Assembly: GCF_000374825.1 (NCBI RefSeq)
Contig: NZ_KB895395.1
Coordinates: 1 to 56,443 of the forward strand
Length of the DNA stretch: 56,443 nt
DNA from: Paenibacillus sanguinis 2301083 = DSM 16941
GTDB taxonomy: Bacteria; Bacillota; Bacilli; Paenibacillales; Paenibacillaceae
Reading direction: 5' to 3'
In this document: one piece after another, positions 8,636-16,810 of the stretch
Position numbering within the stretch: position 1 is the stretch's first letter
Layout: each line of letters opens with the position of its first letter
Translations under genes and position numbers: made by a program
The notes under the pieces: generated by a model
What the model was told of the DNA's origin: nothing
Seen by the model: the letters and a program-made list of their open reading frames with translations, nothing else
Database searches by the model: none

Positions 8636-9943
8636 ATGGCCATGGGGGGCGCCTTTTTAAAGCGCTCATATGTACAAATCGGTGCTGTTGCGCTAGGAAC
8701 TGCGATTGCCGGGGAATTGAAGATTAACCCTTTTGCCGATGATATCTTCCGAATTGGTCTGGGGAGCAGTGCATTCCTGCTGTTTTTGCTGCTTATGCGG
8801 CGTCTCCCCTATGTAGCTACCGGAATCGTGACCGGCATCACGGTGCTGCTGTTCCGCATGGGTCTGGATTCGCTGCTGGGTAATGGCCTGAATGCTGTGG
8901 ACAGCCTGACCCGGCACTGTTCGGCTGGGATTTACTACATCGTATTTGCTATAGGGATGAACGCGATTAAGCCACGGCTGGATCGTCTCTATCCACTCGC
9001 TCTGGGGGCGGTCATGGCGGTCATCGATCTGATGTCCAATGAATCCGAACTCCTGACCCGGCTGCTCGTCACCGGAACAACCACCTTCCAACTGAACGAA
9101 TGGTCCTTTCTTATGGCGATTGCGATGCTCCGCACCTATTTTGTGACCGGCATTTATAGCAGTATTGCCGTTAGTCGGATGCGAATCATTCAGCAGGAGC
9201 AGAACCGGCGAATGGAGCAGATGCTTGGCTTTAGCTCCGGATTGTACGGCGAGGTGTTCTATTTGAAGAAGTCGATCGGTACGCTAGAGCAGGTGACCCT
9301 TCACAGCTATGAGCTGTACCGGGATTTGAAGGAGGAAGAACGGGCTGGGCCTGCTCACCAGGTGCTTTGCATCACTCAGCAGATTCATGAAGTGAAGAAG
9401 GACTCTCAACGTATACTGGCCGGGCTTATCAAGCTGACCGATCAAGAGGTCCCGGGGGATATGCTGCTGTCGGGGCTTCTTCATTATACGGTCAAGAGCA
9501 ATCAGCAGTATGCGGAAATGCTCGGTAAGAGCATTGCATTTACGCATCAGCTGATGTTCGATTATGCAACAGTGAACTATATTCCTCTCCTTACACTGTT
9601 AAATAATCTGACGGCTAATGCGGTAGAGGCTATACAGGGGCAAGGGCAAATTCATTTGGAGATCCGGGAGCAAGCCGGATTCACGTTATTCATGGTGAGT
9701 GATAGCGGGAGCGGGATTCGTCAGACGGATCAGGAGCTATTGTTTGAACCTGGCTTTACGACCAAATTTGATGAAGAAGGCATTGCTGCCACGGGCATTG
9801 GTCTGTCGCATGTGCGCGATATTGTGAAGCAGTTCGACGGGGGGATTTCTATAGGAAGGGCTCCGAGGCTGGGGGGTGCGTTGTTTCAGGTAAGAATATC
9901 TACGGATGTGCTGCGTAAATCCCAAATACATATGCAAATCTGA
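8636..9943 (+). CDS. glnK: GlnK-type sensor histidine kinase
   Basis: A membrane kinase of about 435 aa. The N-terminal half (to about residue 180) has six or so hydrophobic spans. A helical segment carries the likely phospho-acceptor His251 in QQIHEVKKD. A HATPase domain follows with N box NNLTANAVEAI, G1 box DSGSGI and FTTKFDEEGIAATGIGLSH. The layout resembles B. subtilis GlnK (YcbA), which with GlnL controls glutamine use. The partner regulator starts 41 bp downstream. The ribosome site is weak and several starts (8630, 8636, 8642) are possible. Sensing of glutamine is inferred from the family and from the transporter next door. Confidence 0.8.
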   Translation: MAMGGAFLKRSYVQIGAVALGTAIAGELKINPFADDIFRIGLGSSAFLLFLLLMRRLPYVATGIVTGITVLLFRMGLDSLLGNGLNAVDSLTRHCSAGIYYIVFAIGMNAIKPRLDRLYPLALGAVMAVIDLMSNESELLTRLLVTGTTTFQLNEWSFLMAIAMLRTYFVTGIYSSIAVSRMRIIQQEQNRRMEQMLGFSSGLYGEVFYLKKSIGTLEQVTLHSYELYRDLKEEERAGPAHQVLCITQQIHEVKKDSQRILAGLIKLTDQEVPGDMLLSGLLHYTVKSNQQYAEMLGKSIAFTHQLMFDYATVNYIPLLTLLNNLTANAVEAIQGQGQIHLEIREQAGFTLFMVSDSGSGIRQTDQELLFEPGFTTKFDEEGIAATGIGLSHVRDIVKQFDGGISIGRAPRLGGALFQVRISTDVLRKSQIHMQI

Positions 9944-9983
9944 TGACAGGAAGATCACTACCTTAATAGAGGAGGAGTCCAAG

Positions 9984-10892
9984 ATGTCTCTATCTTTCTG
10001 TATTGTAGATGATGATGCCGGCGCAAGAAAAATGCTTCAGCATATTATCGAGGATAGTGGCCTCGGCGAGGTAACCGGAGCGGCCAGTGACAGCCTGGAG
10101 GGGGTACGGCAAATTTTAAGCGAAGCACCCGATATTGTGTTAATGGATTTGCTTATGCCGGATCAGGACGGTATCGAGGCTATTGACTCGCTGCGCGCTC
10201 AAGGCTGCAATTCCCGATTTGTGATGATCTCACAAATCGAAAATCAGGATATGGTAGGCCGGGCCTATCGCAGTGGCATTGAGTTCTTTATCCGCAAGCC
10301 CATCAATCGGATTGAAGTAGAAACGGTACTGCGAAAGGTAAATGAACGTTACGCGATGAGTCATTATTTGGACGAAATCAAGGCTAGTCTCAAGAAGCTG
10401 GAGGGCTTGAGAGACGTACGTCTTGTGTCCGCAGGCAAACCGACGGTACGTGAAGCTATTCAGCCCATCCTGATGAACATGGGATTAATTGGGGAGGCGG
10501 GCAGCCGGGATATGATCGCAATTATGGATTTATTACTGGAGCGTGGGGATAACGGCAACCTGCCGCCGCTGAAGGAGCTATACTGCCAAGTAGCGTCGGC
10601 TTACAAGAGCCAGCCGGAGGACATCGCCAAGGAAATTAAGGCCATCGAGCAACGGTTAAGACGTGCTTTGACGGCCGGACTATCCAATCTCGCCTCTCTG
10701 GGACTTACCGATTACGGCAACCCCCGTTTTGAATACTATGCGCCACTGTATTTTGACTTTGAAGATGTAAGGTTGAAAATGAAGGAGATTGAAGAGGAAC
10801 GCGAGCCAAGCGGCAAAGTAAAGGTGAACATCAAAAAATTTCTGCAAGTGCTGTATATTGAACTTCAGGAGCAGTTGGGAAGAAGCTCCTGA
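9984..10892 (+). CDS. glnL: GlnL-type response regulator (YcbB family)
   Basis: A 302-aa regulator. The receiver domain has the acidic pocket DDD at 9-11, phospho-acceptor Asp55 in VLMDLLMPD and Lys in FIRKPIN. The C-terminal half is not a common OmpR or LuxR type. It matches the YcbB/GlnL output domain, with NMGLIGEAGSRDMIAIMDLLLE and the ending KVNIKKFLQVLYIELQEQL. The start follows GAGGAGG. Together with the kinase it likely controls glutamine uptake or breakdown genes; the adjacent transporter is the obvious candidate target. Confidence 0.85.
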   Translation: MSLSFCIVDDDAGARKMLQHIIEDSGLGEVTGAASDSLEGVRQILSEAPDIVLMDLLMPDQDGIEAIDSLRAQGCNSRFVMISQIENQDMVGRAYRSGIEFFIRKPINRIEVETVLRKVNERYAMSHYLDEIKASLKKLEGLRDVRLVSAGKPTVREAIQPILMNMGLIGEAGSRDMIAIMDLLLERGDNGNLPPLKELYCQVASAYKSQPEDIAKEIKAIEQRLRRALTAGLSNLASLGLTDYGNPRFEYYAPLYFDFEDVRLKMKEIEEEREPSGKVKVNIKKFLQVLYIELQEQLGRSS

Positions 10893-10896
10893 AGAT

Positions 10897-10984
10897 GTGG
10901 TCATCGATGGAAAAGCTGCCTCCGGTATGGACTCCGCTCGCTGCTTCAGGCTTCATACCGGATCTCCGGCGATCTGTTCATCAG
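10897..10984. repeat. Short relative of the 1859-2019 inverted-repeat element
   Basis: The left part GTGGT...CCGGTATGG (to 10930) and right part CATACCGG.TCTCCGGC (from 10954) match the arms of the element at 1859-2019 in order and direction, with a much shorter centre. CCGGTATG and CATACCGG are an exact inverted pair 24 bp apart. It starts four bases after the glnL stop codon and may serve as its 3' hairpin. Confidence 0.55.
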
Positions 10985-11107
10985 CCTGCAAGCTTTCCCC
11001 AGTAATGAAGAAATCTTCGCAATTTATCCACGATTTGAGGCTCTTCTCAGACATTCATAATTATTTCTATAGGGAACTAAGAAATTGGAAATTGGGCTTC
11101 CTAAGCT

Positions 11108-11153
11108 CAAAGACGAACATTCGTATTTTACATTCATTTAATGTTCGTGTTTG
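11108..11153 (+). promoter_or_regulatory. Paired PurBoxes (PurR operator) of the pur operon
   Basis: CAAAGACGAACATT (11108-11121) and AATGTTCGTGTTTG (11140-11153) are inverted copies of the Bacillus PurBox around CGAAC. They lie 18 bp apart and end two bases before the -35. This is the arrangement of the B. subtilis pur control region, where PurR binds and is released by PRPP. Confidence 0.85.
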
Positions 11154-11155
11154 AG

Positions 11156-11185
11156 TTGACATCAAGGGGGAGCGATTGGTACACT
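11156..11185 (+). promoter_or_regulatory. Promoter of the pur operon
   Basis: TTGACA (11156-11161) and TACACT (11180-11185) are 18 bp apart, directly after the second PurBox. The transcript would start near 11192 and run through the guanine riboswitch. Confidence 0.75.
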
Positions 11186-11221
11186 AGGGGAGCAAAGGCG
11201 GTTCGCCGCCGGGAATATAAT

Positions 11222-11292
11222 GAACTCGTATAATGCCGGGAATAAGGCCTGGAAGTTTCTACCCGAGAACCGTAAATTCTTGGACTACGAGC
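11222..11292 (+). ncRNA. Guanine riboswitch aptamer (purine class)
   Basis: The core shows the purine aptamer pattern: P1 strand ACTCGTA, TATAAT, P2/L2 around GGAATAAGGCC, the joining segment AGTTTCTACC, P3/L3 ending in ACCGTAAAT, then GGACTACGAG closing P1. The specificity base in the GACTACG segment is C, which selects guanine or hypoxanthine over adenine. It lies between the pur promoter and a terminator, so guanine should cause early termination. The segment directly after P1 (CGAATACGG) can pair with CCGTATTC near 11380, which is a candidate alternative fold. Confidence 0.92.
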
Positions 11293-11391
11293 GAATACGG
11301 ATTAAGGTAAGCCTGGGGCCCAGAATGCACCGGGCTTTGCGTTGCCGCGCATTTTTCGTCTAAGGGTGCGCATTTGTTCCGTATTCCCTCG

Positions 11392-11448
11392 AAGGTCCGG
11401 GATTGTTGGAGAATACTTGCTATTTTCCAGGGAGTTCCGGACCTTTTT
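11392..11448 (+). terminator. Terminator of the guanine riboswitch expression platform
   Basis: AAGGTCCGG at 11392-11400 pairs with CCGGACCTTTTT at the 3' side, closing a loop of about 36 nt that contains a smaller stem, and ends in five T. Its place about 100 nt after the aptamer fits riboswitch-controlled termination. Confidence 0.8.
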
Positions 11449-11465
11449 AACGCTCCGGCGATTAA

Positions 11466-11755
11466 TTATAATACGTGTTCAAAAAGTTGGGTTTACAGGA
11501 TCGAAGCTTATGCTTCCGATGTGCGTTTTTTCAATACGCTTGAGCCCCGATGAAGCCAGGGACTGAGAAGCGGAGCTACACGGTTTCGGAGAAAACGACT
11601 TCGGAAGCAAGGGTACGTGAGCAACTGAAATGTTTCTGCAAGAAACATACTACGGAAGCCTACACTTGGCCCGGCTAAATTCAAGATTCGATGTCGAATT
11701 CACTTCTCGAACAGCTTCGTCATGGGAAGACGACTTTTTGAACAACCCTTATAAT
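11466..11755. mobile_element. MITE-like element between riboswitch terminator and purE
   Basis: About 276 bp bounded by inverted TGTTCAAAAAGTTG (11476-11489) and CGACTTTTTGAACA (11731-11744), 13 of 14 matching. TTATAAT flanks both sides in the same direction (11466-11472 and 11749-11755), like a target-site duplication. The interior has several short hairpins and no gene. The right copy of TTATAAT could act as a -10 for purE. The rest of the 10.9-11.8 kb gap is explained by the operator, promoter and riboswitch. Confidence 0.55.
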
Positions 11756-11795
11756 GAATAGGAATGTCTATTATTTATAGAAAGAGGGCTGAAGC

Positions 11796-12293
11796 ATGAC
11801 AGCACAGGTTGCCGTAATTATGGGCAGCAAGTCGGACTGGGAGACGATGTCCCACGCTTGCGCCATCTTGGAGGAACTGCGCGTACCCTACGAGAAAAAT
11901 GTCGTATCCGCGCATCGTACGCCGGATTTAATGTTTGAATATGCGGAGCAAGCTGCGGGTCGTGGAATCAAGGTCATTATTGCGGGGGCCGGAGGTGCTG
12001 CCCACTTGCCAGGGATGGTTGCGGCCAAGACGACGCTCCCGGTCATCGGTGTGCCGGTGAAATCAGCGGCACTGAACGGATTGGACTCCCTGTTGTCCAT
12101 CGTGCAAATGCCTGGCGGCATCCCTGTAGCAACGGTGGCCATCGGTAAAGCGGGAGCCATCAATGCCGGTTTGCTGGCTGCTCAAATGCTGGGGGTGTTT
12201 GATGCCGATTTGATGTCACGTGTTCAGCAGCGCCGAGATCGGATCAAGGATGAGGTGCTGGATAGCAGCGCTGAACTGGGAGCGATCGAATGA
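11796..12293 (+). CDS. purE: N5-carboxyaminoimidazole ribonucleotide mutase
   Basis: PurE moves the carboxyl group of N5-CAIR to carbon 4 to give CAIR. The 165-aa length and the motifs [18 protein letters not shown] and [12 protein letters not shown] place it in class I, which works with PurK. The start follows AAAGAGGG. It is the first gene of the pur operon, after the riboswitch leader, and its last four bases (ATGA) overlap the purK start, so translation is probably coupled. Confidence 0.97.
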   Translation: MTAQVAVIMGSKSDWETMSHACAILEELRVPYEKNVVSAHRTPDLMFEYAEQAAGRGIKVIIAGAGGAAHLPGMVAAKTTLPVIGVPVKSAALNGLDSLLSIVQMPGGIPVATVAIGKAGAINAGLLAAQMLGVFDADLMSRVQQRRDRIKDEVLDSSAELGAIE

Positions 12294-13522
12294 GCGGGAA
12301 TTGGTTGGACAAAGCTGGCGATAGCGGTACGCCTGTAATCGGGCCAGGAGCGATGATCGGGATATTGGGCGGCGGCCAGTTAGGCCGAATGATGGCGCTG
12401 GCGGGCAGCAATCTGGGCTACCGCTTTGTAACTCTGGACCCGACACCGGACGCTCCGTGTGGTCAGGTGGCAGAGCAGATTGTGGCGCGTTATGATGATC
12501 AGACTGCAGCCCGGGGGCTGGCGCAGCGTTCGGATGTCATTACCTATGAATTTGAAAATGTGGATGCCAAAGTGGCCGCGTTGCTGGAGGAAACCTCCCT
12601 TGTGCCACAAGGAAGCCGTCTGCTCTATACGACACAGCATCGGCTGCGTGAGAAGCGGGCTGTAGAGGCGACCGGGGCCAAGGTGGCGCCGTATGAGGAA
12701 ATTGGCAGCGAGGACGAACTGCGCTCTGCGGTGGGTCGTTTAGGTCTGCCTTCCGTGCTTAAGACAGCGACCGGCGGCTATGATGGCAAGGGACAATGGG
12801 TGCTTCGTTCGGAAGAAGATATCGCCCCTGCTTATGAGGAATTGAGTCGTGCAGGTACGGAATTGGTGCTGGAGCAGTTTATTCCCTTCGTTAAGGAATT
12901 GTCCGTCATTGCGGCGCGCAGCCCTCGCGGCGAGGTGAGAACCTTCCCGGTAGCGGAGAACATTCACCGGGAGAATATTCTGCATATTTCCATCGTCCCG
13001 GCACGGATTGAGGATGATGTGAAGCGGAGAGCCGAGGAGCTGGCGGCCCGAATTGCCGAAGGCATGGAAGCGGCGGGCCTGCTGGCCGTTGAAATGTTCC
13101 TGACGGCAGATGGGGAACTGTTCGTGAACGAACTCGCCCCACGTCCCCACAACTCGGGTCACTACACCATGGAGGCCTGTACGACCTCGCAATTCGAGCA
13201 GCATGTACGAGCTATATGCAACTTGCCGCTGGGGCGCACGGAGCTATTAACTCCTGTGGTTATGGTGAATATCCTCGGCGAGCACCTGGAAGCGGTTCGT
13301 ACGGCCATGACCAGCGGACAATGGCTTTCTATAGAAGAGGATAAACGAGTGGACAAGTCCCAGGACGGACGGTCTGCGGTTATACCCAAGGTGCATTTAT
13401 ACGGAAAGAACGGAGCTGCACCTAAACGCAAAATGGGTCATATCAACCTGCTTTGCCATGAGGTAGAGGATGGGCTTCAGTGGATCGAGCAAACCAAAAT
13501 TTGGAGGAATGAACACAAATGA
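12290..13522 (+). CDS. purK: N5-carboxyaminoimidazole ribonucleotide synthase
   Basis: An ATP-grasp enzyme that carboxylates AIR with bicarbonate and ATP to N5-CAIR, the PurE substrate. The N-terminal nucleotide fold begins [17 protein letters not shown]. The ATP-grasp part has [15 protein letters not shown] and ends in [19 protein letters not shown]. The length of 410 aa is slightly long because of about 20 extra residues before the first strand. It overlaps both purE and purB by four bases. Confidence 0.97.
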   Translation: MSGNWLDKAGDSGTPVIGPGAMIGILGGGQLGRMMALAGSNLGYRFVTLDPTPDAPCGQVAEQIVARYDDQTAARGLAQRSDVITYEFENVDAKVAALLEETSLVPQGSRLLYTTQHRLREKRAVEATGAKVAPYEEIGSEDELRSAVGRLGLPSVLKTATGGYDGKGQWVLRSEEDIAPAYEELSRAGTELVLEQFIPFVKELSVIAARSPRGEVRTFPVAENIHRENILHISIVPARIEDDVKRRAEELAARIAEGMEAAGLLAVEMFLTADGELFVNELAPRPHNSGHYTMEACTTSQFEQHVRAICNLPLGRTELLTPVVMVNILGEHLEAVRTAMTSGQWLSIEEDKRVDKSQDGRSAVIPKVHLYGKNGAAPKRKMGHINLLCHEVEDGLQWIEQTKIWRNEHK

Positions 13523-14814
13523 TCGAACGTTACAGCAGACCGGAAATGAGAGCGATCTGGACGGAAGAGAACAAATTCAAGGCTTGGCTGGAGGTAGAGC
13601 TTTGCGCATGCGAGGCTTGGGCCGAGCTTGGTGTCATTCCGAAGGAGGATGCCGCTCTGCTGCGGAAGAACGCTTCCTTCGATATCGACCGCATATACGA
13701 GATTGAGCAGGAGACGCGACATGATGTAATCGCCTTTACCCGTGCGGTGTCAGAAAGCCTGGGCGCGGAACGGAAATGGGTGCATTACGGGCTGACTTCG
13801 ACAGATGTGGTTGATACAGCACTGGGGTATTTGCTGAAGCAGGCCAACGAAATTTTGGAGAAGGATATCGTTAATTTCATCGAAATTTTAAAGGAAAAAG
13901 CACTCGCCTACAAGGATACGCCGATGATGGGCCGCACCCATGGTGTACATGCCGAGCCAACGACCTTTGGTCTCAAAATGGCCTTGTGGCATGAGGAAAT
14001 GAAACGGAATCTGGAACGGTTCCGTCATGCGGCTGACAATGTACAATACGGCAAAATATCCGGAGCGGTGGGTACGTATGCCAACATTGATCCATCCGTG
14101 GAGGAGTTCGTGTGCCAGAAGCTAGGCACGAAGGCGGCGCCGATCTCGACGCAGACGCTGCAACGCGATCGTCATGCGGAGTACATGGGGACGCTGGCGC
14201 TCGTCGCCACCTCGCTGGACAAGTTCGCAACGGAAATTCGCGCCTTGCAGAAAAGTGAATTCCGCGAGGTGGAGGAAGCCTTCGCCAAAGGACAAAAGGG
14301 CTCGTCGGCCATGCCGCATAAGCGCAATCCGATTGGCTGCGAGAACATTTCCGGCTTGTCTCGCGTCATTCGCGGACATATGCTGTCCGCTTATGAGAAC
14401 GTAACGCTGTGGCATGAACGCGATATTTCCCATTCCTCGGTAGAACGGGTTATTTTGCCGGATGCGACCATGCTGCTGAACTATATGCTGAACCGCTTTG
14501 GCAACATTGTGAAGAATCTGACTGTATTCCCGGAAAATATGAAGCGCAATATGGCGCGTACGTATGGTGTGCCGTTCTCGGGCCGTGTAATGACCATGCT
14601 GATTGACAAGGGCTTCAGCCGCGAGCAAGCCTATGACACCGTGCAGCCACGGGCGATGCAGGCTTGGGAGACACAGCGTCAATTTCGCGAGATTATCGAG
14701 GAGACGCCGGAGATTACCAGCGTGCTGAGTAAGGAAGAGATCGAGGCTGCCTTTAATCCGGCTTGGCATTTGAAGCATGTAGACACCATTTTCCGCAAGT
14801 TGGGATTGGAATAG
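13519..14814 (+). CDS. purB: Adenylosuccinate lyase
   Basis: Removes fumarate at two steps: SAICAR to AICAR, and adenylosuccinate to AMP. The 431-aa protein belongs to the fumarase/aspartase superfamily. The family signature [12 protein letters not shown] is near residue 262, with the catalytic Ser in the flexible loop before it, and the catalytic His is in [10 protein letters not shown]. The ATG overlaps the purK stop. The following purC begins 27 bp later with its own AGGAGG. Confidence 0.97.
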   Translation: MIERYSRPEMRAIWTEENKFKAWLEVELCACEAWAELGVIPKEDAALLRKNASFDIDRIYEIEQETRHDVIAFTRAVSESLGAERKWVHYGLTSTDVVDTALGYLLKQANEILEKDIVNFIEILKEKALAYKDTPMMGRTHGVHAEPTTFGLKMALWHEEMKRNLERFRHAADNVQYGKISGAVGTYANIDPSVEEFVCQKLGTKAAPISTQTLQRDRHAEYMGTLALVATSLDKFATEIRALQKSEFREVEEAFAKGQKGSSAMPHKRNPIGCENISGLSRVIRGHMLSAYENVTLWHERDISHSSVERVILPDATMLLNYMLNRFGNIVKNLTVFPENMKRNMARTYGVPFSGRVMTMLIDKGFSREQAYDTVQPRAMQAWETQRQFREIIEETPEITSVLSKEEIEAAFNPAWHLKHVDTIFRKLGLE

Positions 14815-14841
14815 CAAGCATTTTGGAGGAGGAACGACAAC

Positions 14842-15741
14842 ATGCCAGTATCGGCAATTTCTACGGCAGCGGAACTCATTCAGGCCCCACTGCTGTACAA
14901 AGGCAAGGTGAGGGAGCTGTACGATTTGGGTGAGCATTTCCTGATCGTGGTAACGGATCGCATCTCGGCATTCGATTACGTGCTTGATCCGGCAGTGCCG
15001 GACAAAGGAAATGTACTGAACCGTCTGAGTGCATTCTGGTTCGAGAAGACGGAGCAGGTACTGGACAATCATGTGATTCATACCGATGTAGAGCGGCTGG
15101 GTGAAGTAATTCCGGCTGAGCACCGGGAGGCACTGAGGAACCGGGTCATGGTAACGCGCAAGGCGGAGCGTATTGATATTGAATGCGTTGTGCGCGGCTA
15201 TGTGACGGGCGGTGGCTGGCGTCAATATGAGCAAACGCGCGAGATCAACGGTATCCGGCTGCCGGACGGCCTGCGCAAGAATGCCAAGCTGGCTGAGCCG
15301 ATCTTCACTCCAGCGGCCAAAAATGATGTCGGGCATGATGAGGATATCTCCTTCGAGACCATGGCAGCCCGGGTTGGCAAGGAATTGGCCTGGCAGCTGC
15401 GCAGCCGTAGCCTGGAGATGTACGCCTTCGCCCGTGATTACTGTGAAGAGCGCGGTATTATCCTGGCCGACTGCAAGCTGGAGTTCGGGCTGGTGGACGG
15501 TAAGCTGATTTTGATCGACGAAATTTTCACCCCTGACGCCTCGCGCTTCTGGGCCAAAGAGAACTATGCACTGGATATTGAGATCGACAGCATGGATAAG
15601 GAGCCTGTACGCGCCTATTTGTCTGGCACAGATTGGGACAAGAACAGCGCGCCTGACCCGCTTCCGGCACATGTTGTAGAGGAAACGACGCGGCGTTATC
15701 GTGATATTTACCAAAGGTTGACCGGCAGCGAACTATCGTAA
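14842..15741 (+). CDS. purC: SAICAR synthetase
   Basis: Joins aspartate to CAIR using ATP. Motifs include LLYKGKVRELYDLG, VTDRISAFDYVL, the substrate loop VRGYVTGGGWRQYE and LIDEIFTPDASRFW. At 299 aa it is of the longer PurC type rather than the ~240-aa form of B. subtilis, which suggests a different PurC lineage in this operon. The start follows GGAGGAGG. A stretch of 129 bp separates it from purS. Confidence 0.96.
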   Translation: MPVSAISTAAELIQAPLLYKGKVRELYDLGEHFLIVVTDRISAFDYVLDPAVPDKGNVLNRLSAFWFEKTEQVLDNHVIHTDVERLGEVIPAEHREALRNRVMVTRKAERIDIECVVRGYVTGGGWRQYEQTREINGIRLPDGLRKNAKLAEPIFTPAAKNDVGHDEDISFETMAARVGKELAWQLRSRSLEMYAFARDYCEERGIILADCKLEFGLVDGKLILIDEIFTPDASRFWAKENYALDIEIDSMDKEPVRAYLSGTDWDKNSAPDPLPAHVVEETTRRYRDIYQRLTGSELS

Positions 15742-15870
15742 GCCCGAAACCGCAGTGCCTCATCGTCCGCATGGCAAGCACTGGTTTTGGTTTTGAGCAT
15801 TCATTTGAGCTTCATTGGATTATCAAAATATGGACGTGAAGTCCGCACCTTTAGGAGGAATACGAAGAAC

Positions 15871-16116
15871 ATGATGAAAGCGAGCGTATATGTCACGATC
15901 AAGCAAAGCGTACTTGACCCGCAAGGGGTCGCCGTTCAGGGGGCGCTTCATTCCATGGGGTTTAAGGAAGTGGATAGTGTTCGCATCGGCAAATATATGG
16001 AATTGGTGCTGGATACCGATGATCGCGCTGAGGCGGAAGCCCGTGTCAAAGCGATGTGCGAGAAGCTGCTGGCTAACACTGTAGTTGAAGATTATCGCTT
16101 TGAATTGGAGGGCTAA
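15871..16116 (+). CDS. purS: FGAM synthase subunit PurS
   Basis: Small subunit (81 aa) that bridges PurL and PurQ in the three-part formylglycinamidine synthase. It shows the typical [17 protein letters not shown] start and the [17 protein letters not shown] strand. The ATG at 15871 (followed by a second ATG) lies after AGGAGG. A longer reading frame upstream lacks a ribosome site and family similarity. purQ begins four bases after its stop. Confidence 0.95.
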   Translation: MMKASVYVTIKQSVLDPQGVAVQGALHSMGFKEVDSVRIGKYMELVLDTDDRAEAEARVKAMCEKLLANTVVEDYRFELEG

Positions 16117-16120
16117 TTTC

Positions 16121-16810
16121 ATGAAATTTGCAGTTCTCGTATTTCCCGGTTCCAACTGTGATATCGACTGCTACAAAGCGGTTGAAGATGGTCTTGGAGA
16201 AGCTGTCGATTACGTGTGGCATACGGCTACTGATCTGTCAGCTTACGATTGCATTCTGGTTCCCGGAGGTTTCTCCTATGGTGATTATTTGCGGTGTGGG
16301 GCGATTTCCCGCTTTGCTCCGGTTATGAACGAGGTTGCCAAAGCGGCGGAACAGGGTAAATATGTGCTTGGCATTTGCAACGGATTTCAAATTTTGACGG
16401 AGGCCGGGCTGCTGCCGGGAACGCTGCGTCGCAATATGTCGCTGAAGTTCCGCTGCCATGATACGGTGCTGCGCGTCGAAAATAACGAAAATCCGTTCAC
16501 CTCACTCTACGCTGCAGGCGAAGAGATTACGATTCCGATTGCGCATGGGGAAGGCAATTATTACTGCGATGAAGCAACTTTGGCCGAATTGCAGCAAAAT
16601 AAGCAAATTATTTTCCGGTATACCGATAATCCAAACGGCTCGGTGGACGATATCGCCGGGATTTCCAACAAGCTTGGCAACGTGGTGGGCATGATGCCAC
16701 ACCCGGAGCGGGCAGTAGACGCAGTGCTTGGTTCGGTGGACGGCAAGAAAATGTTTACATCTATTTTGAAGGCTTGGAGGGATCGGCATGAGTCAGCAAG
16801 TGTCCGCTAA
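16121..16810 (+). CDS. purQ: FGAM synthase subunit PurQ (glutaminase)
   Basis: Releases ammonia from glutamine for PurL. It is a class I amidotransferase of 229 aa with the nucleophile Cys in [15 protein letters not shown] and the His-Glu pair in [10 protein letters not shown]. The GGAGG ribosome site lies inside the end of purS. The gene overlaps purL by 23 bp, which implies coupled translation of the complex subunits. Confidence 0.97.
   Translation: MKFAVLVFPGSNCDIDCYKAVEDGLGEAVDYVWHTATDLSAYDCILVPGGFSYGDYLRCGAISRFAPVMNEVAKAAEQGKYVLGICNGFQILTEAGLLPGTLRRNMSLKFRCHDTVLRVENNENPFTSLYAAGEEITIPIAHGEGNYYCDEATLAELQQNKQIIFRYTDNPNGSVDDIAGISNKLGNVVGMMPHPERAVDAVLGSVDGKKMFTSILKAWRDRHESASVR

Noticed and set aside
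10858..11154. Small plus-strand frame after glnL
   Set aside because: It runs across the inverted-repeat element and both PurBoxes and has no ribosome site.
14122..15714. A 530-codon open frame on the minus strand opposite purB and purC
   Set aside because: It covers two certain genes on the other strand, has no ribosome site and reads as low-grade composition rich in His, Arg and Gln. Such frames are common opposite GC-biased codons.
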